Source of the DNA: Betaproteobacteria bacterium
GTDB taxonomy: Bacteria; Pseudomonadota; Gammaproteobacteria; Burkholderiales; Sulfuriferulaceae
NCBI GenBank assembly: GCA_003455595.1
Contig: DMQT01000140.1
Span: forward strand, 1 to 24,776
Length of the DNA: 24,776 bases
Direction: 5' to 3'
A program made the position numbers and the translations under genes. Every line of letters starts with the position of its first letter. The first letter of the stretch is position 1. The notes under the pieces were generated by a model. The model made no database searches and was not told where the DNA came from. It worked only from the letters and a program-made list of their open reading frames with translations. Shown piece by piece: positions 10,661 through 20,063 of the stretch.

Positions 10661-10681
10661 CTTGTTCAAATAACAAGGGAG
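10661..10681 (+). promoter_or_regulatory. Inverted repeat running into a strong Shine-Dalgarno before galT-like gene
   Basis: CTTGTT (10661-10666) and AACAAG (10672-10677) form a perfect 6-bp inverted repeat with a 5-nt spacer. The right arm overlaps the ribosome-binding site AAGGGAG (10675-10681), which lies 5 nt before the ATG at 10687. If transcribed, the hairpin could partly mask the ribosome-binding site, but only two of its six pairs are G-C, so it is weak. A DNA operator is an equal possibility. Confidence 0.4.
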
Positions 10682-10686
10682 ACAAC

Positions 10687-11772
10687 ATGAGCGAACCAAA
10701 CGAAGTACGCGAAATCCGTATCAACCCGATTGTGCCGAGCGAGTCGGTGCTGGTCGCCACGGCGCGCAGCATGCGTCCAAAAAAAGCCGAGGCGCTGGCA
10801 CCGCGCGACACCCGCAAGCACGTTGAAACCTGCCCGTTCTGTCGTGGTAACGAAGACCGCACGCCACCGGAAATTCTGACTTATCCAGCCAGCGGCGACT
10901 GGCAGATCCGTATCGTCGAGAATCTGTATCCGGTACTGGGCGACGAGCGCAATCAGCCCAATTTCAGCTTCGGCCTGCAGCAGACCATCGACGGGTATGG
11001 GCGCCACGAGGTCATCATCGACCATTTCGAGCATGGCACTGCGGTGCACGACATGAGCACCGACCACCTGTCGATGCTGTTTGGTGCCTATCGCGACCGC
11101 ATGGCGCAGATATTCGCCTCGGATGCGCGTCTGAAATACGTGCTGGTATTCAAGAATTTCGGCCCGGCCGCCGGCGCCTCAATTCCGCACACCCACAGCC
11201 AGGTCATCGCCATGCCGGTGGTGCCGGAGAACGTGCAAAACGAAGTCAACAACAGCCGCGAGTATTTCCGCAAACACCACCACTGCATCTTCTGCGCGCT
11301 GATCGACGAAGCACTGACCTTCGAAGCCACCATTTACGACCGCAATTCGGGCGAAATCCGGCGCAAGATCGACGTCGGTCAATACGTGGTAGAACGCGGC
11401 GAAAAATTCATCGCCATCAAACCGTTCGCCAGCCGTTTCGAGTGGGAGGTTCATATTCTGCCACTGGTGCATCAGGCGGATTTTCTCACTATCAACGACG
11501 CTGATCTGGCCGACCTGGCAGCGGTATTGAAACGCACCATGGCACGACTGGAGGCGGTCATCGGCGGCGCACAGTACAACTATTTCCTGCACTCGGTGCC
11601 GCATGACGAGCACGTTGCCGACAATACGGCAAGTTACCATTGGCACCTGGAAATCTGCCCGCGCACCTCCATCCCCACCGGCTTTGAACTGGGCTCCGGC
11701 CTGTTCGTCAACACCATCAGCCCGGAAGCCGCCGCCGCACAGTTGCGCGCTGCGTCCATCGAGCCTAGTTAG
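10687..11772 (+). CDS. galT: GalT-family hexose-1-phosphate nucleotidyltransferase
   Basis: The family exchanges a nucleoside monophosphate between a sugar nucleotide and a sugar-1-phosphate (or phosphate) through a histidine intermediate. The 361-residue product has likely zinc ligands in CPFC (Cys49, Cys52) and CIFC (Cys200, Cys203), and the active-site block IPHTHSQVIAMP, in which His168-Thr-His170-Ser-Gln172 corresponds to the HPHxQ of classical GalT; His170 would be the nucleophile. Near the C-terminus HWHLEICPR is also typical. The HTHSQ variant and the absence of galK or galE nearby leave the substrate open: galactose-1-phosphate uridylyltransferase or an ADP-glucose phosphorylase-like enzyme. 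A strong ribosome-binding site (AAGGGAG) precedes it. It is 6 nt upstream of the cyclic-di-GMP gene and in line with it. Confidence 0.8.
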   Translation: MSEPNEVREIRINPIVPSESVLVATARSMRPKKAEALAPRDTRKHVETCPFCRGNEDRTPPEILTYPASGDWQIRIVENLYPVLGDERNQPNFSFGLQQTIDGYGRHEVIIDHFEHGTAVHDMSTDHLSMLFGAYRDRMAQIFASDARLKYVLVFKNFGPAAGASIPHTHSQVIAMPVVPENVQNEVNNSREYFRKHHHCIFCALIDEALTFEATIYDRNSGEIRRKIDVGQYVVERGEKFIAIKPFASRFEWEVHILPLVHQADFLTINDADLADLAAVLKRTMARLEAVIGGAQYNYFLHSVPHDEHVADNTASYHWHLEICPRTSIPTGFELGSGLFVNTISPEAAAAQLRAASIEPS

Positions 11773-11778
11773 TCAGCC

Positions 11779-13576
11779 ATGACGACACCTCCCGGCGCAC
11801 AAGACCGCATGCACACGCTGTGGCGCGTTGCAACGGATCGTTCGCTGGACCAGCATCAGAAAATTGATGCCATGCTCAAGGCGGCAAGCATTGCCCTCGA
11901 CATGGACGTGGCGCTGGTGGGGGAAACTGACCCGGAGTACGCGCTGCGCTATGTGTATGACGTCAGCAGCGTGTTTCAACTGCCATGGCATATTGCTTTA
12001 GACCAGACTGTTTGCCACCAGGTCATGCAGACCCAGCAAAGCCTGTTCCTGGATAACATGGGAGCCGACTTGGCGTATCGCCAGCACCCACTTTTCACCC
12101 AGTTCAAGTTCGCTGTCTATGCCGGGGCGCCGCTATGGGTGGGGGACACGCTCTATGGCAGCCTGTCGTTCCTGCGTCGTAAGCCGCGCCAGCGGCCGTA
12201 TACGCCGGAGGACAAAACCTTTATGGAATTGCTTGCCGCCTGGTTTGGTCAGATGCTGCTGCAAATCAAGCAACAGACCGAATTGCGTGCACTCGCCCTC
12301 ACCGATGTGCTCACCGGCCTGCCCAACCGCCGGGCTGCCGAAACGCGGCTGGCCGAAGAATATGGACGCAGGCAGCGCGATGGCACGCCCTTTGCCATCG
12401 CCATTTGCGACCTGGATCGGTTCAAGCTGGTCAACGACCATTACGGCCACGAAATCGGCGACCTGGTATTACAGCAAGCCGCGAACACGCTGCACGGCCA
12501 CATGCGCGAAGGCGACTGGCTGGCGCGCTGGGGCGGAGAAGAGTTCCTGATCTATCTGCACCAGGTTGACCATGACCAGGCATTCAGCGTGGTGGATCGT
12601 CTGCGCCTGGTGTATCAACAATACGCAGTCAACACCCCGCACGGCGTGCTCAAACTCACCCTGAGCGCGGGGGTCAGCGTCACACAAGGTAGTACGGCTG
12701 ACCTCACCCGCATTTTGGCGGAGGCGGATAGTGCGCTATACGAGGCCAAAAACGCGGGCCGCGACCGTATCGTCATGCACCAACCCGCACAACGCAACAT
12801 GTTGTGGAAGGCGGGTGAGTTGCAGTCGGCTTTACAGACGGCACGCGTGATGCCGGCGTATCAGGTCATGGTGGACTTGACTAACGGCCAGGCCGTCGCT
12901 GATGAGGCGCTGGCGCGCCTGGTTGGCAAAGATCCTCCCGGCAGCCGATTTCATTGAAGCCGCCGAAGGCCTGCATCTGATACACCTGGTCGATGAAACC
13001 ATCGCGCGTCAGGCCATGTCACGCTGCGCCTCCCGCTTGGGAGCAGGGGCGTCCGGGACCTTCGCGCATTTTGTGAATCTGTCGCCACAGTTTCTCGCGC
13101 GACCCGAATTGGTCCAGCAGCTGCTCAATAATGCACAACAGATTTGTGGCAGCTGTAGCGTGGCACAGAACGCCATCAAACCGCTGGTTTTTGAAATCAC
13201 CGAGCGCCAGTTCATCGGCAATCTCGACTTGCTGGTACGCGAAGTACAGCCACTGCTCGATTATGGTTTTCGCCTGGCGCTGGACGATTTTGGCAGCGGC
13301 TATTCGTCGTTCCTCTACCTCGCCAAACTGCCTGTCAGCTTTCTCAAGATTGAAGGCTGGATGGTGGCCAATATGCGTCATAACGGCAAAATTCAGGACA
13401 TGATCCAGAGCATTATCGATCTCTGCCTGCGTCAGGACATCACCACCATTGCAGAAAATGTCGAGGATGCGGAAACGGCGGAACTCCTGCTTAAAATGGG
13501 CGTCAATTGGGGGCAGGGATTTCACTTTGGCCATCCACAACTCGATGTGAATAGCCAAATCATCGTTACATTATAA
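11779..13576 (+). pseudogene. GAF-GGDEF-EAL cyclic-di-GMP protein, frameshifted at the start of the EAL domain
   Basis: The first frame (11779-12957, 392 residues) has a GAF-like sensor domain (about 20-165), then a GGDEF diguanylate cyclase domain (about 168-335) with LTDVLTGLPNRR, metal-site DLDRFK, active-site GGEEF (252-256) and the inhibitory-site RxxD (Arg243, Asp246) exactly spaced as in feedback-controlled cyclases. It enters an EAL domain (VDLTNGQAVADEALARL; Glu376-Ala-Leu) and then runs into a TGA. The EAL domain continues in the second frame from about 12932 (ILPAADFIEAAEGL) to 13576, keeping Asn (NLSP), EITE, DDFGSGYSS, Lys (LKIEG), AENVE and GQGFHFG. A net +1 shift at about 12913-12932, perhaps an 8-nt loss, explains this. 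The gene may be a recent pseudogene, a cyclase-only product, or a sequencing error. Confidence 0.85.
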
Positions 13577-13587
13577 AGCGCTAATAT

Positions 13588-13616
13588 TTGCCGGATAGTT
13601 CGCATATCCGCATAAT
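13588..13616 (+). promoter_or_regulatory. Sigma70-type promoter for hfq
   Basis: TTGCCG (-35, 13588-13593) and CATAAT (-10, 13611-13616) are separated by exactly 17 bp, matching the consensus at 4 and 5 of 6 positions. Transcription would start near 13623, about 33 nt before the hfq ATG. It lies just after the end of the cyclic-di-GMP gene, so hfq and the hfl genes probably do not depend on upstream transcription. Confidence 0.6.
13592..13610. promoter_or_regulatory. Dyad CGGATA-N7-TATCCG inside the hfq promoter spacer
   Basis: CGGATA (13592-13597) and TATCCG (13605-13610) are perfect inverted arms with a 7-nt centre, filling the space between the -35 and -10 boxes. The placement fits an operator for a dimeric regulator. 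There is no T-run after it, so it is not a standard terminator of the upstream gene. No regulator is identified. Confidence 0.4.
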
Positions 13617-13655
13617 GAAGCTAAGATTCGATTTATTGCTGGGAGTTACAATATA

Positions 13656-13895
13656 ATGAATGCACCCAAGGGGCAGTTGCTACAAGACCCGTTTCTCAAT
13701 GCACTGCGCAAGGAACACGTGCCGGTCTCCATTTATCTGGTGAACGGCATCAAGCTGCAAGGTCATATCGAGTCGTTCGATCAATACGTCGTCTTGCTTA
13801 AAAATGCCGTGACACAAATGGTCTATAAACACGCCATTTCGACCATTGTGCCGGCCCGCTCGATTAACCTGCATCAGGAACAAGCCACTGAATAA
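13656..13895 (+). CDS. hfq: RNA chaperone Hfq
   Basis: Hfq is a hexameric Sm-like ring that pairs small RNAs with mRNAs and affects RNA stability. The 79-residue protein matches the family almost throughout: [20 protein letters not shown] with the Sm1 block, [13 protein letters not shown], and the Sm2 motif [12 protein letters not shown]. The C-terminal tail is short ([10 protein letters not shown]), as in most betaproteobacteria, unlike the long E. coli tail. GGGAG at 13641-13645 is the ribosome-binding site, and a good promoter lies just upstream. hflX follows after 83 nt; no terminator is visible between them, so hfq-hflX-hflK-hflC may be one transcript. Confidence 0.98.
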   Translation: MNAPKGQLLQDPFLNALRKEHVPVSIYLVNGIKLQGHIESFDQYVVLLKNAVTQMVYKHAISTIVPARSINLHQEQATE

Positions 13896-13978
13896 GCTGA
13901 TCGCTTCTACGCCATGCTGCACCTCACATCCCGCCATCGTTGATGTCCTGATTACACACGTCCACCAGAGTAGCCGTA

Positions 13979-15136
13979 ATGTTTGATCGCCATGCTGGCA
14001 GTGAACGCGTGGTGCTGGTCAGTCTGGATTTCGGCGAACCGGATTACGCCGACAGCGTCGAGGAACTGCATCGGCTGGCTGACAGTGCCAACCTCGAAAT
14101 CGTCGGACTGATAGAAGGCCGCCGTGCCCGCCCTGATTCCGCCCTGTTTGCCGGTAGCGGCAAGGTTGAAGAAATCGCCGCGCTGGTACAAGCCAGCGAG
14201 GCTGGTCTGGTGATCTTCAACCACAACCTGTCACCGGCACAGGAGCGCAACCTGGAAGCCAAGCTGATGTGCCGCGTGGTTGATCGCACCAGCCTGATAC
14301 TCGACATCTTTGCGCGTCGCGCCAAGAGTGCCGAGGGGCAACTGCAGGTCGAACTCGCACAACTGGGTCATATTGCCACCCGACTGGTACGCGGCTGGAC
14401 CCACCTGGAACGGCAAAAAGGGGGGGTCGGCTTACGTGGACCGGGCGAAACCCAGCTGGAAACTGATCGCCGGTTGCTCGGCAAACGCGTCAAACTGCTC
14501 AAGGATCGCCTGGTCAAGCAGCATCAGCAACGCACCGTACAGCGCCGCGCACGCCTGCGCGGCCGAGTGATGTCGGTGTCACTGGTGGGCTACACCAACG
14601 CGGGCAAATCCACTTTGTTCAATGCGCTGACGCACGCCGGCAGCTACGCGGCCGATCAGCTGTTCGCCACGCTGGATACCACCACCCGCCAGCTATATCT
14701 GCCCGAGGCGGGCGAGATCGTACTGTCGGATACAGTCGGCTTCATCACCCGCCTGCCGCATACATTGGTAGAGAGCTTTCGTGCAACGCTGGAAGAAACC
14801 ATCCAGGCCGACCTGCTGCTGCACGTCGTCGATGCAGCCAGCCCGAATCGCGACAAGCAGATCGCTGAAGTCAACAAGGTATTGGCCGAAATCGGTGCCG
14901 ACCACGTACCGCAAATACTGATCATGAACAAGATAGACCTCAACCACATCGAAGCCGGTGTCGAGCGGGATGAATATGATAAGATTACGCGGATTAAATT
15001 GAGCGCCAAAACCGGCGCTGGCATTGCACTGCTACGCGATATGCTGGTGGAAAAAGTAACCGCATTCAAGCTGCCCGCAGTGCAATCGGCCAGCCGCACG
15101 CTCATCAATAATGAATATCACCCGGAACTGGATTAA
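13979..15136 (+). CDS. hflX: Ribosome-rescue/splitting GTPase HflX
   Basis: HflX is a GTPase that binds the 50S subunit and splits stalled or hibernating 70S ribosomes, notably under heat stress. The 385-residue protein has the N-terminal HflX domain with the family signature GGVGLRGPGETQLETDRR (about 148-165), a coiled linker, and a G domain with P-loop GYTNAGKST (204-212), DTVGF (251-255), NKID (317-320) and SAKTG (342-346). A run of seven G residues at 14420-14426 lies in the signature and is in frame. The ATG at 13979 fits the family start; E. coli HflX is longer (426), mainly at the ends. The stop is 2 nt before the hflK ATG. Confidence 0.97.
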   Translation: MFDRHAGSERVVLVSLDFGEPDYADSVEELHRLADSANLEIVGLIEGRRARPDSALFAGSGKVEEIAALVQASEAGLVIFNHNLSPAQERNLEAKLMCRVVDRTSLILDIFARRAKSAEGQLQVELAQLGHIATRLVRGWTHLERQKGGVGLRGPGETQLETDRRLLGKRVKLLKDRLVKQHQQRTVQRRARLRGRVMSVSLVGYTNAGKSTLFNALTHAGSYAADQLFATLDTTTRQLYLPEAGEIVLSDTVGFITRLPHTLVESFRATLEETIQADLLLHVVDAASPNRDKQIAEVNKVLAEIGADHVPQILIMNKIDLNHIEAGVERDEYDKITRIKLSAKTGAGIALLRDMLVEKVTAFKLPAVQSASRTLINNEYHPELD

Positions 15137-15138
15137 CC

Positions 15139-16317
15139 ATGGCATGGAATGACCCACAGTGGGGCAAAAAGAATGAAGGCCCGCCTGATCTGGACGAGAT
15201 CTGGCGGCGCTTTACCGCCAAGCTGAGCAGTTTGTTTGGCGGTAAAAAACCTGGTGGCAGTCCTGGTTCCAATGGCATCGGCGCAGCGGGTCTGGGCATC
15301 GCTGCGGCCATCGTATTTGCCATCTGGCTGGCCAGCGGATTCTACATTGTCGACCAGGGCGAACGCGGCGTAGTGCTGCGTTTTGGTAAGTTTATCGAAA
15401 CCACCCAACCCGGTCCGAACTGGCACCTGCCGTGGCCGATTGAAAGCGTGCAAGTGGTCAACATCGAACAGGTACGCACGGTCGAAATCGGTTATCGCAA
15501 TAACGTCAAAAGCAAAATTCTGAAAGAGTCCTTGATGCTGACCGATGACGAAAACATCATCGACATCCAGTTTGCCGTGCAATACACGCTCAAAGATCCA
15601 GAGGATTATCTGTTCAACAACCGCTCACCCGATGACGCAGTGCGGCAGGTGGCCGAGAGCGTGATGAGTGAAATCGTCGGTAAGAACAAAATGGATTATG
15701 TGCTGTATGAAGGACGCGCCGACGTGGCAGCCAGTGCAACCGAGCGCATTCAAAAAGTGCTGGATCGCTACAAGACCGGCATCAGTATCAGCAAGGTAAC
15801 GCTGCAGAATGCCCAGCCGCCACAAGAAGTTCAAGCTGCATTCGACGATGCGGTTAAAGCGGGTCAGGATCGGGAACGGCTCAAGAGTGAAGGCCAGGCC
15901 TACGCCAATGATGTGATTCCCAAGGCGCGCGGTATGGCAGCACGGCTGGCAGAAGAAGCCAGCGGTTACAAACAGTCGGTAATTGCGAATGCCGAAGGTG
16001 ACGCTAGCCGCTTCAAACAAGTGCTGGTCGAGTACGACAAGGCCCCCGCAGTTACCCGCGAACGGATGTACCAGGACATGATGCAGCAAGTATTGACGAG
16101 CACCAGCAAGGTATTGGTCGACTCGACCAAGGGTGGTAACAACCTGATTTATCTGCCACTCGACAAGTTGATGCAGATGTCTGGCTCAAGTACGGGGCTG
16201 CCTGCCATACTTGACACCACGCCTGTCACAAAGCCCGCACCGGCAGACAATACGGCACAGGACGCCACACGCTCGCGTGATGCCTTCCGCAGCCGTGACC
16301 GGGAGGATCGACCATGA
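15139..16317 (+). CDS. hflK: FtsH protease modulator HflK
   Basis: HflK is a band-7/SPFH membrane protein that, with HflC, forms a large cage around the FtsH protease and limits its access to membrane substrates. The 392-residue protein has a Gly/Lys-rich cytoplasmic N-terminus (MAWNDPQWGKKNEGPPDLDE), one membrane segment at about residues 47-69, and the SPFH domain beginning YIVDQGERGVVLRFGKF. A helical stretch rich in Ala, Glu and Arg follows (about 225-300), and a C-terminal disordered tail ends SRDAFRSRDREDRP. The stop overlaps the hflC ATG (ATGA), the normal tight pairing of these subunits. Confidence 0.97.
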   Translation: MAWNDPQWGKKNEGPPDLDEIWRRFTAKLSSLFGGKKPGGSPGSNGIGAAGLGIAAAIVFAIWLASGFYIVDQGERGVVLRFGKFIETTQPGPNWHLPWPIESVQVVNIEQVRTVEIGYRNNVKSKILKESLMLTDDENIIDIQFAVQYTLKDPEDYLFNNRSPDDAVRQVAESVMSEIVGKNKMDYVLYEGRADVAASATERIQKVLDRYKTGISISKVTLQNAQPPQEVQAAFDDAVKAGQDRERLKSEGQAYANDVIPKARGMAARLAEEASGYKQSVIANAEGDASRFKQVLVEYDKAPAVTRERMYQDMMQQVLTSTSKVLVDSTKGGNNLIYLPLDKLMQMSGSSTGLPAILDTTPVTKPAPADNTAQDATRSRDAFRSRDREDRP

Positions 16318-17186
16318 AACATTTTAATATGATTATCATGGCGGTACTGGCGCTGTTAATTCTGGCGAGCCTGTCCATGTACACCGTGGACCAACGCCAG
16401 AATGCGATGGTGTTCCAGCTGGGCGAAGTGGTGGCAGTACATAAACAACCAGGTCTGTATTTCAAGTTGCCGTTGATCCAGAATGTACGCTACTTTGACA
16501 CGCGTATTCTCACGCTGGATTCGGCCGATCCGGAGCGTTTCATCACTTCCGAAAAGAAAAACGTGCTGGTCGATTCGTTTGCCAAGTGGCGCATCATTGA
16601 CGTCAAGCAATACTACGTCAGCGTCGGCGGTGACGAGACCCGTGCCGCCACACGCCTGCAGCAGACCATCAATGACGGGCTGCGTGCTGAATTCGGCAAG
16701 CGCACCATCCAGCAGGTAGTGTCAGGCCAGCGTGACCAGATCATGGACACACTGCGTAGCAAGGCAGATCAGGACGCACGTAAAATCGGCGTTCAAGTGC
16801 TGGATGTCCGCCTGAAACACGTCGATCTGCCGCAAGAAGTCAGCGAATCGGTATACCGGCGCATGGAAGCAGAGCGTAAACGCGTCGCCAATGAGCTGCG
16901 TTCAACCGGCTCAGCAGAAGCAGAAAAAATCCGTGCCGATGCTGATCGTCAGCGCGAAGTGATTATTGCCGAAGCCTATCGTGGCGCGCAGCAGCTTAAA
17001 GGTGAAGGCGATGCTAAAGCCAGTAGCATTTACGGCGCAGCGTATTCTAAAAACCCCGAGTTCTATGCCTTCTACCGTAGCATGGACGCGTACCGTCAAA
17101 GCTTCAGAAGCAAGAGCGACGTGCTGGTACTGGAGCCCAATTCGGCGTTCTTCAAATACATGCGGTCGCCCCGCCCCAGCAAATAA
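16314..17186 (+). CDS. hflC: FtsH protease modulator HflC
   Basis: HflC is the partner of HflK in the SPFH cage around FtsH. The 290-residue protein has an N-terminal membrane segment (about residues 5-23, NMIIMAVLALLILASLSMY), then the SPFH domain starting TVDQRQNAMVFQLGEVV, with KKNVLVDSFAKWRI and RRMEAERKRVANELRSTGS, all typical of HflC. It ends YMRSPRPSK. A strong Shine-Dalgarno (GGGAGGA, 16301-16307) lies inside the end of hflK, so expression is well tuned to its partner. A gap of 132 nt with hairpins follows. Confidence 0.97.
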   Translation: MKHFNMIIMAVLALLILASLSMYTVDQRQNAMVFQLGEVVAVHKQPGLYFKLPLIQNVRYFDTRILTLDSADPERFITSEKKNVLVDSFAKWRIIDVKQYYVSVGGDETRAATRLQQTINDGLRAEFGKRTIQQVVSGQRDQIMDTLRSKADQDARKIGVQVLDVRLKHVDLPQEVSESVYRRMEAERKRVANELRSTGSAEAEKIRADADRQREVIIAEAYRGAQQLKGEGDAKASSIYGAAYSKNPEFYAFYRSMDAYRQSFRSKSDVLVLEPNSAFFKYMRSPRPSK

Positions 17187-17192
17187 GACCGC

Positions 17193-17220
17193 GTGACGCG
17201 CAGGCTACAGCGCGCGTCAC
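17193..17220 (+). terminator. Perfect 9-bp stem-loop after hflC
   Basis: GTGACGCGC (17193-17201) and GCGCGTCAC (17212-17220) pair perfectly around a 10-nt loop, starting 6 nt after the hflC stop. No T-run follows, so it would be an incomplete terminator or an mRNA 3' end/processing structure. Its right arm and loop overlap a second hairpin (17204-17236). Confidence 0.5.
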
Positions 17221-17236
17221 ACCGTCGGGCTGTAGC
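17204..17236 (+). promoter_or_regulatory. Alternative 8-bp stem-loop overlapping the first
   Basis: GCTACAGC (17204-17211) and GCTGTAGC (17229-17236) pair perfectly around a 17-nt loop. The left arm lies in the loop of the 17193-17220 hairpin, and the new loop contains that hairpin's whole right arm. The two folds compete, or could form a pseudoknot. They lie upstream of the predicted hisZ promoter, so they would matter only in read-through RNA from hflC. Confidence 0.45.
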
Positions 17237-17254
17237 TATGAAACTGCGCACATA

Positions 17255-17283
17255 TTGCGCTCAAGCAACCTCACGTCTATGCT
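17255..17283 (+). promoter_or_regulatory. Possible promoter for hisZ-purA
   Basis: TTGCGC (17255-17260) and TATGCT (17278-17283) are 17 bp apart, about 35 nt before the hisZ ATG. The matches to consensus are 3 and 4 of 6, so this is a moderate candidate. Confidence 0.35.
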
Positions 17284-17318
17284 CCACGGTTTGTTGAACC
17301 TGCTGCAACCACACTCAA

Positions 17319-19801
<2,483 letters not shown>

Positions 19802-19808
19802 ATATGAG

Positions 19809-19818
19809 CCCGTACGGG
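19809..19818. repeat. 10-bp palindrome CCCGTACGGG just after purA
   Basis: A perfect 10-bp palindrome lies 7 nt after the purA stop. The rest of 19819-19895 shows no gene, motif or strong structure to me; a 15-codon frame from the ATG at 19804 looks like chance. Confidence 0.35.
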
Positions 19819-19895
19819 GACGTTCGCCAGATAGCCCGCAGGTTCCCGTGAGCAAGATGACAGTCGATAATTTTTACGCTTGCGATGGACAAAGA

Positions 19896-19921
19896 AAAAG
19901 GGCAGCTTGCGCTGCCCTTTT
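19896..19921. terminator. Bidirectional intrinsic terminator between purA and tRNA-Leu
   Basis: AAAAGGGCAGC (19896-19906) and GCTGCCCTTTT (19911-19921) form a perfect 11-bp stem with a TTGC loop. Reading rightward, the stem ends in TTTT; reading leftward, the T-run is longer (TTTTTCTTT, complement of 19891-19899). It sits between the convergent purA (+) and tRNA-Leu (-) genes and would end transcripts from both sides. Confidence 0.85.
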
Positions 19922-19934
19922 GCCTTTACATTTT

Positions 19935-20021
19935 TGGTGCCCAGAAGAGGACTCGAACCTCCACAGTGTTACCACCGCATGGACCTGAACCATGTGCGTC
20001 TACCAATTCCGCCATCTGGGC
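19935..20021 (-). tRNA. tRNA-Leu, anticodon CAG
   Basis: The reverse complement of this 87-nt stretch folds as a class II tRNA. The 7-bp acceptor stem GCCCAGA/TCTGGGC is followed by discriminator A and an encoded CCA. The anticodon stem CATGG/CCATG encloses the loop TTCAGGT, giving anticodon CAG (19985-19987 on the + strand reads CTG). A long variable arm (GGTGGTAACACTGT) and the T loop TTCGAGT fit leucine tRNA, which reads CUG, a common codon in this GC-rich genome. It is the only minus-strand gene and lies between purA and rnr, a location seen in other betaproteobacteria. Confidence 0.97.
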
Positions 20022-20035
20022 TGGAAGAGACGCGC

Positions 20036-20063
20036 ATTATAAATGAACGAGGAAGCTTGTCAA
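20036..20063 (-). promoter_or_regulatory. Consensus sigma70 promoter of tRNA-Leu, overlapping the rnr start codon
   Basis: On the minus strand, TTGACA (complement of 20058-20063) and TATAAT (complement of 20036-20041) are both perfect consensus boxes, 16 bp apart. They are followed by a GC-rich stretch, GCGCGTC, before the start site, as in stringently controlled stable-RNA promoters. Transcription would start near 20029, about 8 nt before the mature tRNA end. The last base of the -35 is the A of the rnr ATG. Confidence 0.85.

Noticed and set aside
12913..12957. Programmed +1 frameshift in the GGDEF-EAL gene
   Set aside because: No known slippery site or stop-codon-assisted shift signal is placed properly, and residues seem to be missing at the junction, which points to a deletion rather than recoding. 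Not fully excluded.
12902..13576. A separate stand-alone EAL gene starting at the ATG at 12902
   Set aside because: Its first ten codons are a different-frame reading of the EAL motif of the upstream part and it would lack the EAL glutamate; the sequence is better explained as the second half of one frameshifted gene.
17187..17318. Histidine-type attenuator with leader peptide before hisZ
   Set aside because: No start codon followed by a run of His codons, and no T-run after either hairpin.
19804..19851. 15-codon peptide after purA
   Set aside because: No ribosome-binding site, no recognisable feature; expected by chance.
19880..20062. 61-codon N-terminal extension of rnr
   Set aside because: It reads through the complement of the terminator and tRNA-Leu; the ATG at 20063 has a ribosome-binding site and gives a normal RNase R.
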